From NCBI GenBank assembly GCA_016125075.1, contig WGMO01000012.1:1-42647 (forward strand): a DNA stretch of 42,647 nt. The letters run 5' to 3'. The DNA comes from Terrimonas sp. Lineage in GTDB: Bacteria; Bacteroidota; Bacteroidia; Chitinophagales; Chitinophagaceae. The stretch's first letter is position 1, and every line of letters begins with the position of its first letter. Positions 8,299-17,078 of the stretch are shown here, piece by piece. The translations under genes were made by a program, and so were the position numbers. The notes below the pieces were generated by a model. It saw only the letters and a list, made by a program, of their open reading frames with translations, made no database searches and was not told the origin of the DNA.

Positions 8299-9354
8299 CT
8301 ATTTTAATGAATTACCATAACCGACCAGTATAACCGAAAATATGATCGTTGCAATGCCTACAGTGATGGTGGTCTTTGTTTTTGGGCTGACCCCCTTCCA
8401 TTCTTTCAGCAGGATCCCCCACATATTGGCCACGAGGATGATAAAGGCCATGTGCAGGATCCAGCTGCTGGCACCATTGCCCAGTTTGCTTTCTCCCATC
8501 CCATAAAAGAAAAACTGCAGGAACCAGGTAGTACCCGCCAGGGCGGAAAAAAGATAATTCTTCAGGAGGGGTGTCTTTTTATCGGTGTAATCACCAAAGC
8601 TCTTATTCCGCAGGTTGAGGATGACGCACCAGATGAGGTTGGTCGTTAACCCACCCCAGAGCAGGACCACATAAGTCACATTATTTTGAAAGAGGGGGTT
8701 CATCCCCGCCGCCACAGCTGCTTCGGCCATGGGTTTGCCGGCTTCGATACCGAAGTTGAAACAGGCGCTCATGATCCCTGAAAATATGGCCACGACCAGG
8801 CCCTTCACCAGGCTGAATTCTGCTACCGATTCTTTTTTCTTTTCTTCCGGCAGTTCTTTTTCCTTCATCATACCGGCACGGCCACAGATATAAATACCCA
8901 GCAGACAGATGATGACACCCGCTAATACGGTACGGCCCCACCCCGTGGTCAGCAGGTCATGAAAACTGGTTTTACCGGGAGCCGGGTAAAAATTAAAATA
9001 GATGGCGGGCACCAATGCCCCGAAAGCGGAACAGAAACCCAGTACCACCGAATTACCCAGCGACATGCCCAGGTAACGCACCCCCAGCCCATAGGTGAGC
9101 CCGCCAAATCCCCATAGTAAACCAAACAGCATTGTGTAACGTATAATTTCCGGGGAAGCTGCCCTGATGATACTTGAAAATCCGGGTACCGTGAGCCAGG
9201 CTGCAAGAGGCGGAACGATCAGCCAGGAAAACAGCCCTCCAATGATCCAGTAATTTTCCCAATGCCAGGACCTGACTTTTTTAAACGGCATATAGAAACT
9301 GCCTGACGCAAATCCTCCTATGAAATGAAAGATAATTCCAGCAATAGCCTGCAT
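8299..9354 (-). CDS. rhaT: L-rhamnose/H+ symporter
   Basis: The product has 351 residues and about ten hydrophobic segments, as in the RhaT family of the drug/metabolite transporter superfamily. The N-terminus (GIIFHFIGGFASGSFYMPFK, residues 6-25) and the WHWENYWIIGG stretch are characteristic of L-rhamnose-proton symporters. A charged cytoplasmic loop rich in Lys/Glu (about residues 163-178) divides the protein, as usual. It would import L-rhamnose across the inner membrane. The 103-base gap before it, towards rhaM, holds a candidate operator (9367-9378) and a tandem 10-mer (9417-9436), so it may also have its own promoter or mRNA processing site. Confidence 0.95.
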   Translation of the reverse strand: MQAIAGIIFHFIGGFASGSFYMPFKKVRSWHWENYWIIGGLFSWLIVPPLAAWLTVPGFSSIIRAASPEIIRYTMLFGLLWGFGGLTYGLGVRYLGMSLGNSVVLGFCSAFGALVPAIYFNFYPAPGKTSFHDLLTTGWGRTVLAGVIICLLGIYICGRAGMMKEKELPEEKKKESVAEFSLVKGLVVAIFSGIMSACFNFGIEAGKPMAEAAVAAGMNPLFQNNVTYVVLLWGGLTTNLIWCVILNLRNKSFGDYTDKKTPLLKNYLFSALAGTTWFLQFFFYGMGESKLGNGASSWILHMAFIILVANMWGILLKEWKGVSPKTKTTITVGIATIIFSVILVGYGNSLK

Positions 9355-9366
9355 ACGTTAGATTTT

Positions 9367-9378
9367 TAATTCCTTACC
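9367..9378 (-). promoter_or_regulatory. Candidate GntR/RhaR operator upstream of rhaT
   Basis: The minus strand reads GGTAAGGAATTA, an exact 12-base match to the plus strand at 9819-9830 in the rhaM/regulator divergent gap. Both copies are non-coding and flank rhamnose genes. Binding by the GntR protein is inference. Confidence 0.45.
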
Positions 9379-9416
9379 GGGAACTTCGATAAATATATGA
9401 CCCAATTATCGTTTAG

Positions 9417-9436
9417 CTGTCATGTACTGTCATGTA
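9417..9436. repeat. Perfect tandem 10-mer in the rhaM-rhaT gap
   Basis: CTGTCATGTA occurs twice back to back (9417-9426, 9427-9436) between rhaM and rhaT. It could be a protein-binding site with two direct half-sites or a chance microduplication. No other copy was noticed in the gaps of this region. Confidence 0.6.
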
Positions 9437-9457
9437 TCCGCCAGGGGTCGACAGCGA

Positions 9458-9772
9458 TCAGGAAAGATAAAACACTTCCTTTAAAGGGATGGATACGGGC
9501 GAATGGTCGGCATTCGTCTCCATGATATCTTTCATAAAATACCACCACTCCCGCATCAGGGGATGCCGGGGCAAGGCTTCAAGCCGGGTCCGGTCTTCAA
9601 TTTTGAAGATTGCAAAAAGCGATCCGCTGGTTTCTTCCAGGAAAATGGAATAATCAAAAATGCCATGTTCTTTCAGTAATGCAGCCAGGGAAGGCCAGAT
9701 GGCATCATGGCGTTTTTTGTATTCTTCTTCCATCCCTTTGAATATTTTCAATTTGAAGGCTACCCTTTCCAT
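9458..9772 (-). CDS. rhaM: L-rhamnose mutarotase
   Basis: The product has 104 residues, the full length of the RhaM family. It interconverts the alpha and beta anomers of L-rhamnose so that the isomerase is supplied with its preferred form. Tyr18 and His22 (EEYKKRHDAIWP) sit at the same positions as the catalytic Tyr18 and His22 of E. coli RhaM, and the REWWYF segment (residues 74-79) supplies the usual paired tryptophans. It is the first gene of the minus-strand rhamnose operon and diverges from the GntR gene across 143 bases. It is cytoplasmic. Confidence 0.96.
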   Translation of the reverse strand: MERVAFKLKIFKGMEEEYKKRHDAIWPSLAALLKEHGIFDYSIFLEETSGSLFAIFKIEDRTRLEALPRHPLMREWWYFMKDIMETNADHSPVSIPLKEVFYLS

Positions 9773-9818
9773 ATGAAATGCTTTAATTTTAATCGCCTGC
9801 GATATTGTATCCCCTTAA

Positions 9819-9838
9819 GGTAAGGAATTAGGATTACC
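9819..9838 (+). promoter_or_regulatory. Candidate operator in the rhaM / GntR divergent gap
   Basis: The site contains the 12-mer GGTAAGGAATTA (9819-9830), shared exactly with the rhaT upstream gap. It also has a dyad GGTAA (9819-9823) / TTACC (9834-9838) and abuts the palindrome CCTTAAGG (9813-9820). It lies between two divergent genes, so it could serve both the operon and autoregulation. Confidence 0.45.
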
Positions 9839-9915
9839 CGGAACAGGAGTATTTATCCCAACCGGTGTCTTTTATCATTGAATGTATGGGGTATCCGCTC
9901 AATTGCAGCATAGTC

Positions 9916-10947
9916 ATGAAAAAAAACAAAGCTTTTCAGTTTATCCGCATCGATTACCTGTCCGCCTCGCCGAAGTACCTGCAACTGACCGGATCGATCA
10001 TCAATGCCATCCGGGAAGAAAAGATCGGTAAGGGTGACCGGCTGCCTTCGATCAATGAACTGAGCGCCGAACTGGAGATGGCCAGGGATACCGCAGAAAA
10101 AGGTTATAAATACCTCAAAAAAATGGGTATCCTCGGCTCCGTTCCCGGTAAAGGATATTTTGTAAAATCGGTTGCCGTACACCAGCCCCTCAGGATATTC
10201 CTGCTTTTCAATAAACTGAGCGCCCATAAAAAGATTGTGTACGATGCTTTTGTGAAAACGCTTGGCGACCTGTCCACCGTTGACTTTTATATCTATAATA
10301 ATGATTTCACCCACTTTAAACAACTGATACAACAGCACCGGGCCGAATACACCCATTATGTGATCATCCCCCATTTCCTGGAGGGTGGTGAAGGCGCCCC
10401 TGAGATTCTGAACCATTTACCATCGGGAAAACTGTTGATCCTGGATAAATTACTGGGAGGTGTGAAAGGCAATTTCGCGGCGGTATATGAAAATTTTGAA
10501 AAGGATATCTTCGGGGCGCTTGAACAACTCAAAGCCCGGTTGCGGAAATACCATACCCTGAAAATAATTTTCCCGGCCTATACCTATCATCCCGATGAAA
10601 TACTCAAGGGGTTCTTTAGTTTCTGTGACCAGTATGCATTCCAATACAAGGTGGTGCATGATATAGCCCGGGAACCGATCAAATCGGGTGAGGCCTATAT
10701 CAACCTGATGGAAGAGGATCTGGTGACATTGATTGAAAAGATCCTGCTAACTTCTTTGAAAGTGGGAAAAGATGTTGGCGTGATCTCCTATAATGAAACG
10801 GCCCTGAAAAAAATCATCTTAAAAGGCATCACCACGATCTCCACTGATTTTGCCTACATGGGGAAGAAAGCCGCAGAACTCATCCTTAACAACAAAGAAG
10901 AAAGACTCGAAGTGCCCTTTCATGTTACCCCCCGATCATCACTTTGA
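9916..10947 (+). CDS. GntR-family regulator with sugar-binding domain, probable rhamnose regulator
   Basis: The product has 343 residues from the ATG at 9916 (MKKNKAFQFIRID). An in-frame ATG lies upstream at 9865, but the extra 17 residues do not resemble the family. The N-terminal winged helix-turn-helix (about residues 10-85) is of the GntR type: KYLQLTGSIINAIREEKI, then LPSINELSAELEMARDTAEKGYKYL and GSVPGKGYFV. The remainder resembles a periplasmic-binding-protein-like effector domain, as in the LacI/GntR hybrids common in Bacteroidota. It diverges from rhaM and ends 10 bases from the stop of the zinc dehydrogenase. Control of the rhamnose operon, with a rhamnose-derived effector, is inferred from position. 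Confidence 0.85.
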   Translation: MKKNKAFQFIRIDYLSASPKYLQLTGSIINAIREEKIGKGDRLPSINELSAELEMARDTAEKGYKYLKKMGILGSVPGKGYFVKSVAVHQPLRIFLLFNKLSAHKKIVYDAFVKTLGDLSTVDFYIYNNDFTHFKQLIQQHRAEYTHYVIIPHFLEGGEGAPEILNHLPSGKLLILDKLLGGVKGNFAAVYENFEKDIFGALEQLKARLRKYHTLKIIFPAYTYHPDEILKGFFSFCDQYAFQYKVVHDIAREPIKSGEAYINLMEEDLVTLIEKILLTSLKVGKDVGVISYNETALKKIILKGITTISTDFAYMGKKAAELILNNKEERLEVPFHVTPRSSL

Positions 10948-10957
10948 TGTGACCAGC

Positions 10958-11977
10958 CTAATACATTTGCACCATGGCTTTGATGACCTTGCTTCCCGGG
11001 TCCAGCCAGCTATTAATGGATGCTTTTACGGCGTCAAAACCAACCCGGTGGGTAATGAAATTTTCCGGTTGTACTGACCTGCTTTTCATCGCCGCCATCA
11101 CGAATTGAAAATCGTGAAGAGTGGCATTACGGCTGCTCATCAATACCGCCTCCCTTTTATGGAATTCGGGATGGTTCACCAGGATATCCCCTTTTTGTAA
11201 TCCTACCAACACATAGCGGCCTCCATGGGCCAGGTATTGAAAAGCGGCATTGATCGCCCCCAGGTTTCCGGTTGCATCAATGATGACCGATGGTAAATCA
11301 TTTCCCGTAATCTGATTCAATCGCTGAATAGGGTCTTCCGTCAAAGGGTTGAAGGTATAGGGAATGGATAAATTTTCCCGGCAAAAGGCCAGCCGGTCTT
11401 CATTGACATCCATGGCAATGACGCTTGCACCGGTCATCGCCGCAAAGGCCATCAGTCCAAGCCCGATCGGTCCGGCCCCCATCACTAATACAAATTCACC
11501 GGCCTGTACGGCAGCCCGCCTGATGCCATGCGCACCGATCGCCAGGGGTTCTACCAGGGCCAGTTCATCAAAACGAAAATCATTCCCCTTGACAATCTGT
11601 GATACGGGAACCGAAATAAATTCCGACATCGCCCCGTCAAGATGTACCCCCAATACCTTGAGTTGGGAACAGCAATTTGTCAATCCCTGCCGGCAGGCAA
11701 TACAGGATCCGCAATGTAAATAAGGGATCACGGTAACCCTGTCACCAATAGCATAATATTCGTTCGGCCCGATATCCGCAATTTCAGCAGCCAGCTCATG
11801 CCCCAATACCCTGGGGTATTCAAAATAAGGCTGATCACCCTGGTATGCGTGGAGATCGGTACCACAGATGCCCACCTGTTTTATTTTCAATAAGGCATAG
11901 CCAGCTGCTGGCACCGGGATTTGCCTTGAAATGTATTCCAGGGAGCCGGGCTTTTCACAAATCAGGGTTTGCATCAT
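10958..11977 (-). CDS. Zinc-dependent alcohol (polyol/aldonate) dehydrogenase, MDR family
   Basis: The product has 339 residues. Catalytic zinc ligands are seen as C38 (VGICGTDLHAY), H60 and E61 (LGHELAAE). The structural zinc site is the four cysteines 89, 92, 95 and 103. A Rossmann motif GAGPIG follows in the middle. This is the medium-chain sorbitol/threonine/galactonate dehydrogenase group, so it probably oxidises a sugar alcohol or sugar acid with NAD(P). It is the last gene of the glycosidase train, 18 bases after the first GH51. L-fucose-, L-galactonate- or arabinitol-related substrates are all plausible, and the sequence does not decide. It is cytoplasmic, in contrast to the secreted enzymes upstream. 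Confidence 0.85.
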   Translation of the reverse strand: MMQTLICEKPGSLEYISRQIPVPAAGYALLKIKQVGICGTDLHAYQGDQPYFEYPRVLGHELAAEIADIGPNEYYAIGDRVTVIPYLHCGSCIACRQGLTNCCSQLKVLGVHLDGAMSEFISVPVSQIVKGNDFRFDELALVEPLAIGAHGIRRAAVQAGEFVLVMGAGPIGLGLMAFAAMTGASVIAMDVNEDRLAFCRENLSIPYTFNPLTEDPIQRLNQITGNDLPSVIIDATGNLGAINAAFQYLAHGGRYVLVGLQKGDILVNHPEFHKREAVLMSSRNATLHDFQFVMAAMKSRSVQPENFITHRVGFDAVKASINSWLDPGSKVIKAMVQMY

Positions 11978-11995
11978 TGTAATAAATTAAAAAGG

Positions 11996-13978
11996 TCAGT
12001 ACATGTTTAAGCGCAATACATGGAATGAATAGGGAGGAAGTACGAGGCTAAACTTCTTTCCATTGATCTTCACCAGGGTTTCAACAGGTGCCAGGTTTTC
12101 GGGAGATTGTATGGAATTGACTGCATCCAGATCCCCCGACCGTAACGTAACCACTTTCATATCCGGTCCGATCTTCCGGATACCCTCCAATGCAATATCC
12201 TGCTGTTTTTCTGAAGAAGAGGTGTTGACAATCTTTATGATCAGTTCTTTGCTGACCTTATCGATCACTGCAGTAGCATAGAGGCTATCCTGGCCGGCTA
12301 TCACTTGTTTTGCCTGTTGAATGGAAACGACATCCGTGCCTTTATTATTGGAAAATAATTGCTGAACATAATAACTGGGTGTGCCATAATGCTGCAGGTT
12401 ATCGAACCATACCAGGTCGGGGGCCCATTGCCAGGCGTCGACATGTGCCAGCAGGGGTGCATAGGAACTCATGACCACGATATCGGCATTCCTTTCCAGT
12501 CCGGTCATAAATGCGGCTTCAGAGAGTGCAGCCTGCCAACTACTCTTTTCAGGACCTTCTTTTCCTTTCACATGTGCCGCATACTCCCCGGCAAAGATCT
12601 TTGGACTATTACGATCATAATGATCATAACGCCGGGCATTATCCTGGAAAAAAGATGGTGGCATATAATAATGTTCATCGATGATATCGGCTTTTAATGC
12701 GGTCATTTCGGGAAGCAGATAATCAAACAAAGCGCCTCCGGCATGCGGACCCACACTGCTGATCAGTTTGATTTCCGGATACCGGTCATGGATTGCCTTT
12801 GCAAATATTTTGTATCGCTCCACATATTGCGGCCCCCATTGTTCATTACCCACTCCCATCATCTTCAGGTGAAAGGGGGCAGGATGTCCCATGGCTGCCC
12901 TTAATTTTCCCCAGTGGGTATCCACAGGACCGTTTGCAAATTCAACAAGGTCGAGTGCGTCCCGGATATAAGGATCCAGAGTTTCGAGGGGGGCCACTTC
13001 GGCAGAATTATACTGGCAGGCCATTCCACAATTGAGGATGGGCAGGGGTTCGGCACCCAGGTCATCGGCCAGCAGGAAGTATTCATAAAAACCAAGGCCA
13101 AAGCTTTGAAAATAATCCTTTGCCGGCCTGTTTTTGAATTCCACGTTCCAACGGTTCATAATCAGTTTACGATTTGATATATCCCCGACGGTGTTCTTCC
13201 ATTGATACCGGTTGGCCAGGTCACGGCCTTCTACGATGCAGCCCCCCGGGAACCGGATGAATCCGGGTTTTAAGTCTGCCAGCATCTGGACCAGGTCCTT
13301 TCTTAAGCCACCGGGTCTTCCCATCCAGGTATTTTTTGGAAAAAGCGAGATCATGTCCACATCGGTAACCGCTTTCTTAGTAAAGCTCAGTTTCAGTTTA
13401 GCTTTTTTACTGGTTCCGGAGGCCACCAGGGAGGCATGAAAGGGTCTCCACTGCATGCTGTTGATCGTGAGATAGGTCTTACCAAGCAGTTGATCATTTT
13501 CATCCAGGATCTCAATGGTCAAAGCGCTTTCCTTTCCGTCCTGCATTTTTGCCATCAATGAAAAATCATATTCCTCCCCCTTCCTGATACCCATACCGCG
13601 AAAACCCTCATTGGTGATGGCCAGGACTTCCGTATCATTATTTACTGTAACCCTTGCAAACCTTGGATTGACATCATAGGCAGGGCCCCGGTTGATGATC
13701 AGCAGATTTCCATCGGCATTGTCCCTTATCCTGATATCCCATCCCATCAGGGGTTCGGCAAATTCAAAAGAGCGGTTCTTTACCAGTTCCGCATACAGTC
13801 CACCATCGGCTGCGAAATTGATATCTTCAAAAAAAATACCATACATCGTTGGGGATACCGGTGCCCTGATCTCATTGACCTGCACAACAATCGGTGCAGC
13901 TTTCTGTGCCTTTATATGTACACTGGCCAGTAAGCCTGCCACTAGCCCCATGTACTTAACGATTTTTCTCATCTTCAT
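11996..13978 (-). CDS. GH51 alpha-L-arabinofuranosidase (long form, CBM-like insert)
   Basis: The product has 660 residues with a signal peptide (about 1-25). After an FFEDINFAADGGLYAEL segment (49-65) there is a carbohydrate-binding-like beta-sandwich (about 70-215), as in long eukaryote-like GH51 enzymes. The catalytic barrel follows. GVGNEQWG places the acid/base at E379, and AGEYAAH places the nucleophile at E465. It should remove arabinofuranose from arabinan or arabinoxylan side chains in the periplasm or at the surface. A second, shorter GH51 lies 38 bases upstream in the same operon. The two differ strongly in length and sequence, so they are paralogues of different subgroups, not a recent duplication. 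Confidence 0.92.
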   Translation of the reverse strand: MKMRKIVKYMGLVAGLLASVHIKAQKAAPIVVQVNEIRAPVSPTMYGIFFEDINFAADGGLYAELVKNRSFEFAEPLMGWDIRIRDNADGNLLIINRGPAYDVNPRFARVTVNNDTEVLAITNEGFRGMGIRKGEEYDFSLMAKMQDGKESALTIEILDENDQLLGKTYLTINSMQWRPFHASLVASGTSKKAKLKLSFTKKAVTDVDMISLFPKNTWMGRPGGLRKDLVQMLADLKPGFIRFPGGCIVEGRDLANRYQWKNTVGDISNRKLIMNRWNVEFKNRPAKDYFQSFGLGFYEYFLLADDLGAEPLPILNCGMACQYNSAEVAPLETLDPYIRDALDLVEFANGPVDTHWGKLRAAMGHPAPFHLKMMGVGNEQWGPQYVERYKIFAKAIHDRYPEIKLISSVGPHAGGALFDYLLPEMTALKADIIDEHYYMPPSFFQDNARRYDHYDRNSPKIFAGEYAAHVKGKEGPEKSSWQAALSEAAFMTGLERNADIVVMSSYAPLLAHVDAWQWAPDLVWFDNLQHYGTPSYYVQQLFSNNKGTDVVSIQQAKQVIAGQDSLYATAVIDKVSKELIIKIVNTSSSEKQQDIALEGIRKIGPDMKVVTLRSGDLDAVNSIQSPENLAPVETLVKINGKKFSLVLPPYSFHVLRLNMY

Positions 13979-14016
13979 GGTTACTTTAATAATCTGTGTT
14001 CGCCTTACAATATTTT

Positions 14017-15564
14017 CTATTTCAATTCCAGCACCACTACCGAAAGTTTGGGCAGGGTAACCACCAATTCATCACCCTCTTTTCGGGCACCTTTGAAATC
14101 CTGGTCTTTTACTATAAAAGGCTGATCAAACGTGTTGATATCGGTGAATTTTTTTGAGGTGATGATCCTGCCCGAAACTGATTTCCATGGTATATCGTTC
14201 AGGCTCGTGCGAAACGTAATATCTTTTTTTGCATCCAGGTTTACAAAAGAAATATGAACGGCACCGGTCGAATCCTGCGAAGCGGAGATATTCACAGCGG
14301 AAATTTTTTCATCTCCCAGTGCATAAGTAGGACTGGTAAAATCGATATTCAGCAACTTTGCATCCTGGTGTACTTTAAACAGGTCAAATACATAATAGGT
14401 TGGCGTCAGTAACATTTGGTTACCCCTGGTCAGGATCAGGGATTGTAATACATTCACGGTTTGTGCCAGGTTGGCCATCCTTACCCGGTCGGCATGGTTA
14501 TTAAAAATATTTAAGGTACTGCCTGCAATCAGGGCATCCCTTAAACTGTTTTGCTGGAAGAGGAAAGCAGGATTCGTACCGGGCTCAACATCCGTCCAGA
14601 TTCCCCACTCATCCACTACCAATGCCACTTTCTTTTCGGGATCATATTTATCCATGATGGTGGCATGTTTCGAAACGATCTCGTCCATGCGAAGACATTT
14701 TTTCATGGTGGTGAAATAGGCCTGTTCATCAAAATCGGTAGCCGAACCCTTTTCTCGCCAGTTACCGGGCAAGGTGTAGTAATGAAGTGAGATACCCCAC
14801 ATCATATTGAGTGGCACTTTTTTCATCAGGGTTTCCGTCCAGTCATAATTAAAATCGCTGGCCCCGGCTGCAATCTTCCGCAAGGGAGCGCCGGGATAAT
14901 TCTTACAGAATGTGGCATAACGTTTATACTGGTCGGCATAAAAATCAGCGCTCATATTTCCCCCGCAGCCCCAGCTTTCATTGCCCACACCCCAGTATTG
15001 CACTTTCCAGGGGGCGGGGTGGTTATTTTGTTTCCGCATGGCCGTAACCGGGCTGATGCCATCAAAATTCAGGTATTCCACCCATTTGCTCATTTCTTCA
15101 ACCGTACCACTTCCCACATTACCGGCGATATAGGGTTCAGTTCCCAGCAATTCGCAGAGTTCCAGGAATTCGTGGGTGCCAAAACTGTTATCCTCCGTAA
15201 CATTGCCCCAGGTGGTATTGACCATTTTGGGCCTGTTTTCCCTCGGGCCGATCCCATCCCGCCAATGGTATTCGTCAGCAAAACAACCACCCGGCCAACG
15301 CAGGTTGGGGATCTTTATCTTTTTAAGCGCCTCCACCACATCCAGCCTGATCCTGTCTTTTCTGGGTAAGGTAGAAGTATCACTAACCCAATAACCATCA
15401 TAGATACAATGACCGAGGTGTTCTGAAAACTGTCCATAGATATGACGGCTGATGGTCGTTTTGGCATCGACCGCATTGATCAGAAGCCGGTTGGCAGACT
15501 GTGCCGAAGCCATGAATGACAGCGACGTAACTAAACAAAGAATCAATGTTTTTTTCATTTTCAT
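14017..15564 (-). CDS. GH51 alpha-L-arabinofuranosidase (short, AbfA-like form)
   Basis: The product has 515 residues and a clear signal peptide ending ASAQS (about residue 21). The classical bacterial GH51 layout is visible: HIYGQFSEHLG (41-51), LRWPGGCFADEYHWRDGIGP (88-107), WGVGNESWGCGG (191-202) with acid/base E196, and VVDEWGIW (316-323) with nucleophile E319. Most AbfA homologues are cytoplasmic, so the leader peptide marks a periplasmic version. Its ATG overlaps the stop of the GH28 gene by four bases (ATGA), implying coupled translation. An alternative start two codons downstream is possible. Confidence 0.93.
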   Translation of the reverse strand: MKMKKTLILCLVTSLSFMASAQSANRLLINAVDAKTTISRHIYGQFSEHLGHCIYDGYWVSDTSTLPRKDRIRLDVVEALKKIKIPNLRWPGGCFADEYHWRDGIGPRENRPKMVNTTWGNVTEDNSFGTHEFLELCELLGTEPYIAGNVGSGTVEEMSKWVEYLNFDGISPVTAMRKQNNHPAPWKVQYWGVGNESWGCGGNMSADFYADQYKRYATFCKNYPGAPLRKIAAGASDFNYDWTETLMKKVPLNMMWGISLHYYTLPGNWREKGSATDFDEQAYFTTMKKCLRMDEIVSKHATIMDKYDPEKKVALVVDEWGIWTDVEPGTNPAFLFQQNSLRDALIAGSTLNIFNNHADRVRMANLAQTVNVLQSLILTRGNQMLLTPTYYVFDLFKVHQDAKLLNIDFTSPTYALGDEKISAVNISASQDSTGAVHISFVNLDAKKDITFRTSLNDIPWKSVSGRIITSKKFTDINTFDQPFIVKDQDFKGARKEGDELVVTLPKLSVVVLELK

Positions 15565-17072
15565 TTTTTTATGCTTTCTGGTAATCCCGGGAATGCAGCG
15601 CTTCCCTTTAAATTAAATATTTCTAAATCACTGACCCCTGCACTTTGTAAAGCATAGGTAAAATATTCCTCCCGATGCTGACCCCATTGAACGGAACAGT
15701 TCCTTACCGATATGTCCTTCCCGGTATCAAAATAAAAACCGGCAGTACTGCCCCTTACAAAACCCTCCACATTGCAGGGCCGGCGGTCATAGATTCCACC
15801 GGGTAAGGAGGTCGTTTTATCAATTATCAGGTCTACCTGGTCGAGGGTGATTTGTTCGATCTTCTCCGGAGATTCAGCGCTGATAAACACCCCGTTTTCG
15901 CCGGTACATTTGATATTGCTAAAGGAAATATTTTTAACCGCCCCTACCCTGCCTTCCGTAATCCCTTTCGGAAATCGCCAGTTGGCATCCTTATCATTCC
16001 CGTTTGCCCTGCGAAAGGCGGTGACATATATCGGTTCGGACTTGCCCCACCATACATCACTGAAAAGATGGCTTTCGATGATAATGTTGGAAAAAACAAT
16101 ATCGCTTACCTGGCCCTCATCCCTGTTTTGGATACCAAGACCCCGGTTACTGTTCTTTATGACACAGTTATTAAAGAGGGCCTGCCGGATGGTATCCATA
16201 TTCTCCGAGCCGATCTTGATAGCACAACTTCTCGAAGTCATCGTACAGTTGGTAACGGTGATATTTTCACAGCGGCCGAATTCTTCATATTCCCTCCTGT
16301 TCTTGAGGCAGATACAATCGTCCCCGCTTTCGATATAGCAATCGCTGATGCGTACATTCCTGCTATGATCAAGATCGATCCCGTCGCTATTGCGCACTTT
16401 CAGGCTATTCAGGAGCGTGATTCCGGAAATCACCACATCATTACATCCCACGAGGTGAAGGGTCCAGTATGCCGAATTACCGATATGAATATCCCTGATC
16501 CTGATATTATTACCCCCAATAATGGTAAGTACATGTGGCCTGGGGTCTTTTACCTGGAAGGGCTTTAGTACATAAGAATCTTCCAGTTCGGGTCCCATAA
16601 AGGCGATGCCATTCCCATCGATATGCCCGCTGCCACTGATGGATACATTTTTAACCTGGTCTGCACCGATCCAGATGGTACCTTCTCCCACATTATCCCG
16701 GAAAGCGCTCCGGGTATATAGTCTTTCATCCGGGCTTGCCTTTACGGTAGCCCCGGATTCCACATAAAATTCCACATCTGATAATAAGTTAAAAGGCCCT
16801 GTAAGAAAAGTATATGGGGCTGGCACCAGTACCCTTCCCCCGCCCGAACGGGAACAGGCCTCCATGGCTTTTTGGATGGCCCTGGCATCATTGGTCTTCC
16901 CATCGCCTTTGGCACCAAAATCCCGGATATTATAGACCTTTACCATCTTTTCAGTATATCCAATACCGTTAGACAAGGATTTTGTACCGGGATTGCCAGG
17001 ATGCGGTTCCCCTGGAAAAAACAGGAAGGCCGACAAGGTCATTGTTAAGGAGATAAGCCAGTTCATGATCAT
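15561..17072 (-). CDS. GH28 family pectin hydrolase with altered active-site motif
   Basis: The product has 503 residues with an N-terminal hydrophobic leader. It is a right-handed parallel beta-helix protein that begins with YNIRDFGAKGDGKTNDA (47-63), the usual GH28 entry. NSDGIDL (228-234) and SGDDCICLKN (249-258) supply the catalytic Asp triad (D230, D251, D252). The third canonical motif (GHG in polygalacturonases) reads SCAIKIGSE (282-290), with Cys in place of His, and the RIK motif reads GIQ further on. The enzyme therefore probably cleaves a pectic linkage other than plain homogalacturonan, such as rhamnogalacturonan or a terminal galacturonide; this is inference. It lies six bases after GH29. 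Confidence 0.9.
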   Translation of the reverse strand: MIMNWLISLTMTLSAFLFFPGEPHPGNPGTKSLSNGIGYTEKMVKVYNIRDFGAKGDGKTNDARAIQKAMEACSRSGGGRVLVPAPYTFLTGPFNLLSDVEFYVESGATVKASPDERLYTRSAFRDNVGEGTIWIGADQVKNVSISGSGHIDGNGIAFMGPELEDSYVLKPFQVKDPRPHVLTIIGGNNIRIRDIHIGNSAYWTLHLVGCNDVVISGITLLNSLKVRNSDGIDLDHSRNVRISDCYIESGDDCICLKNRREYEEFGRCENITVTNCTMTSRSCAIKIGSENMDTIRQALFNNCVIKNSNRGLGIQNRDEGQVSDIVFSNIIIESHLFSDVWWGKSEPIYVTAFRRANGNDKDANWRFPKGITEGRVGAVKNISFSNIKCTGENGVFISAESPEKIEQITLDQVDLIIDKTTSLPGGIYDRRPCNVEGFVRGSTAGFYFDTGKDISVRNCSVQWGQHREEYFTYALQSAGVSDLEIFNLKGSAAFPGLPESIKK

Positions 17073-17078
17073 ATCGTA

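Noticed and set aside
11996-15564. Recent duplication of the two GH51 genes
   Set aside because: The proteins differ by 145 residues in length and in domain content, and share only the catalytic motifs; they are distant subgroups.
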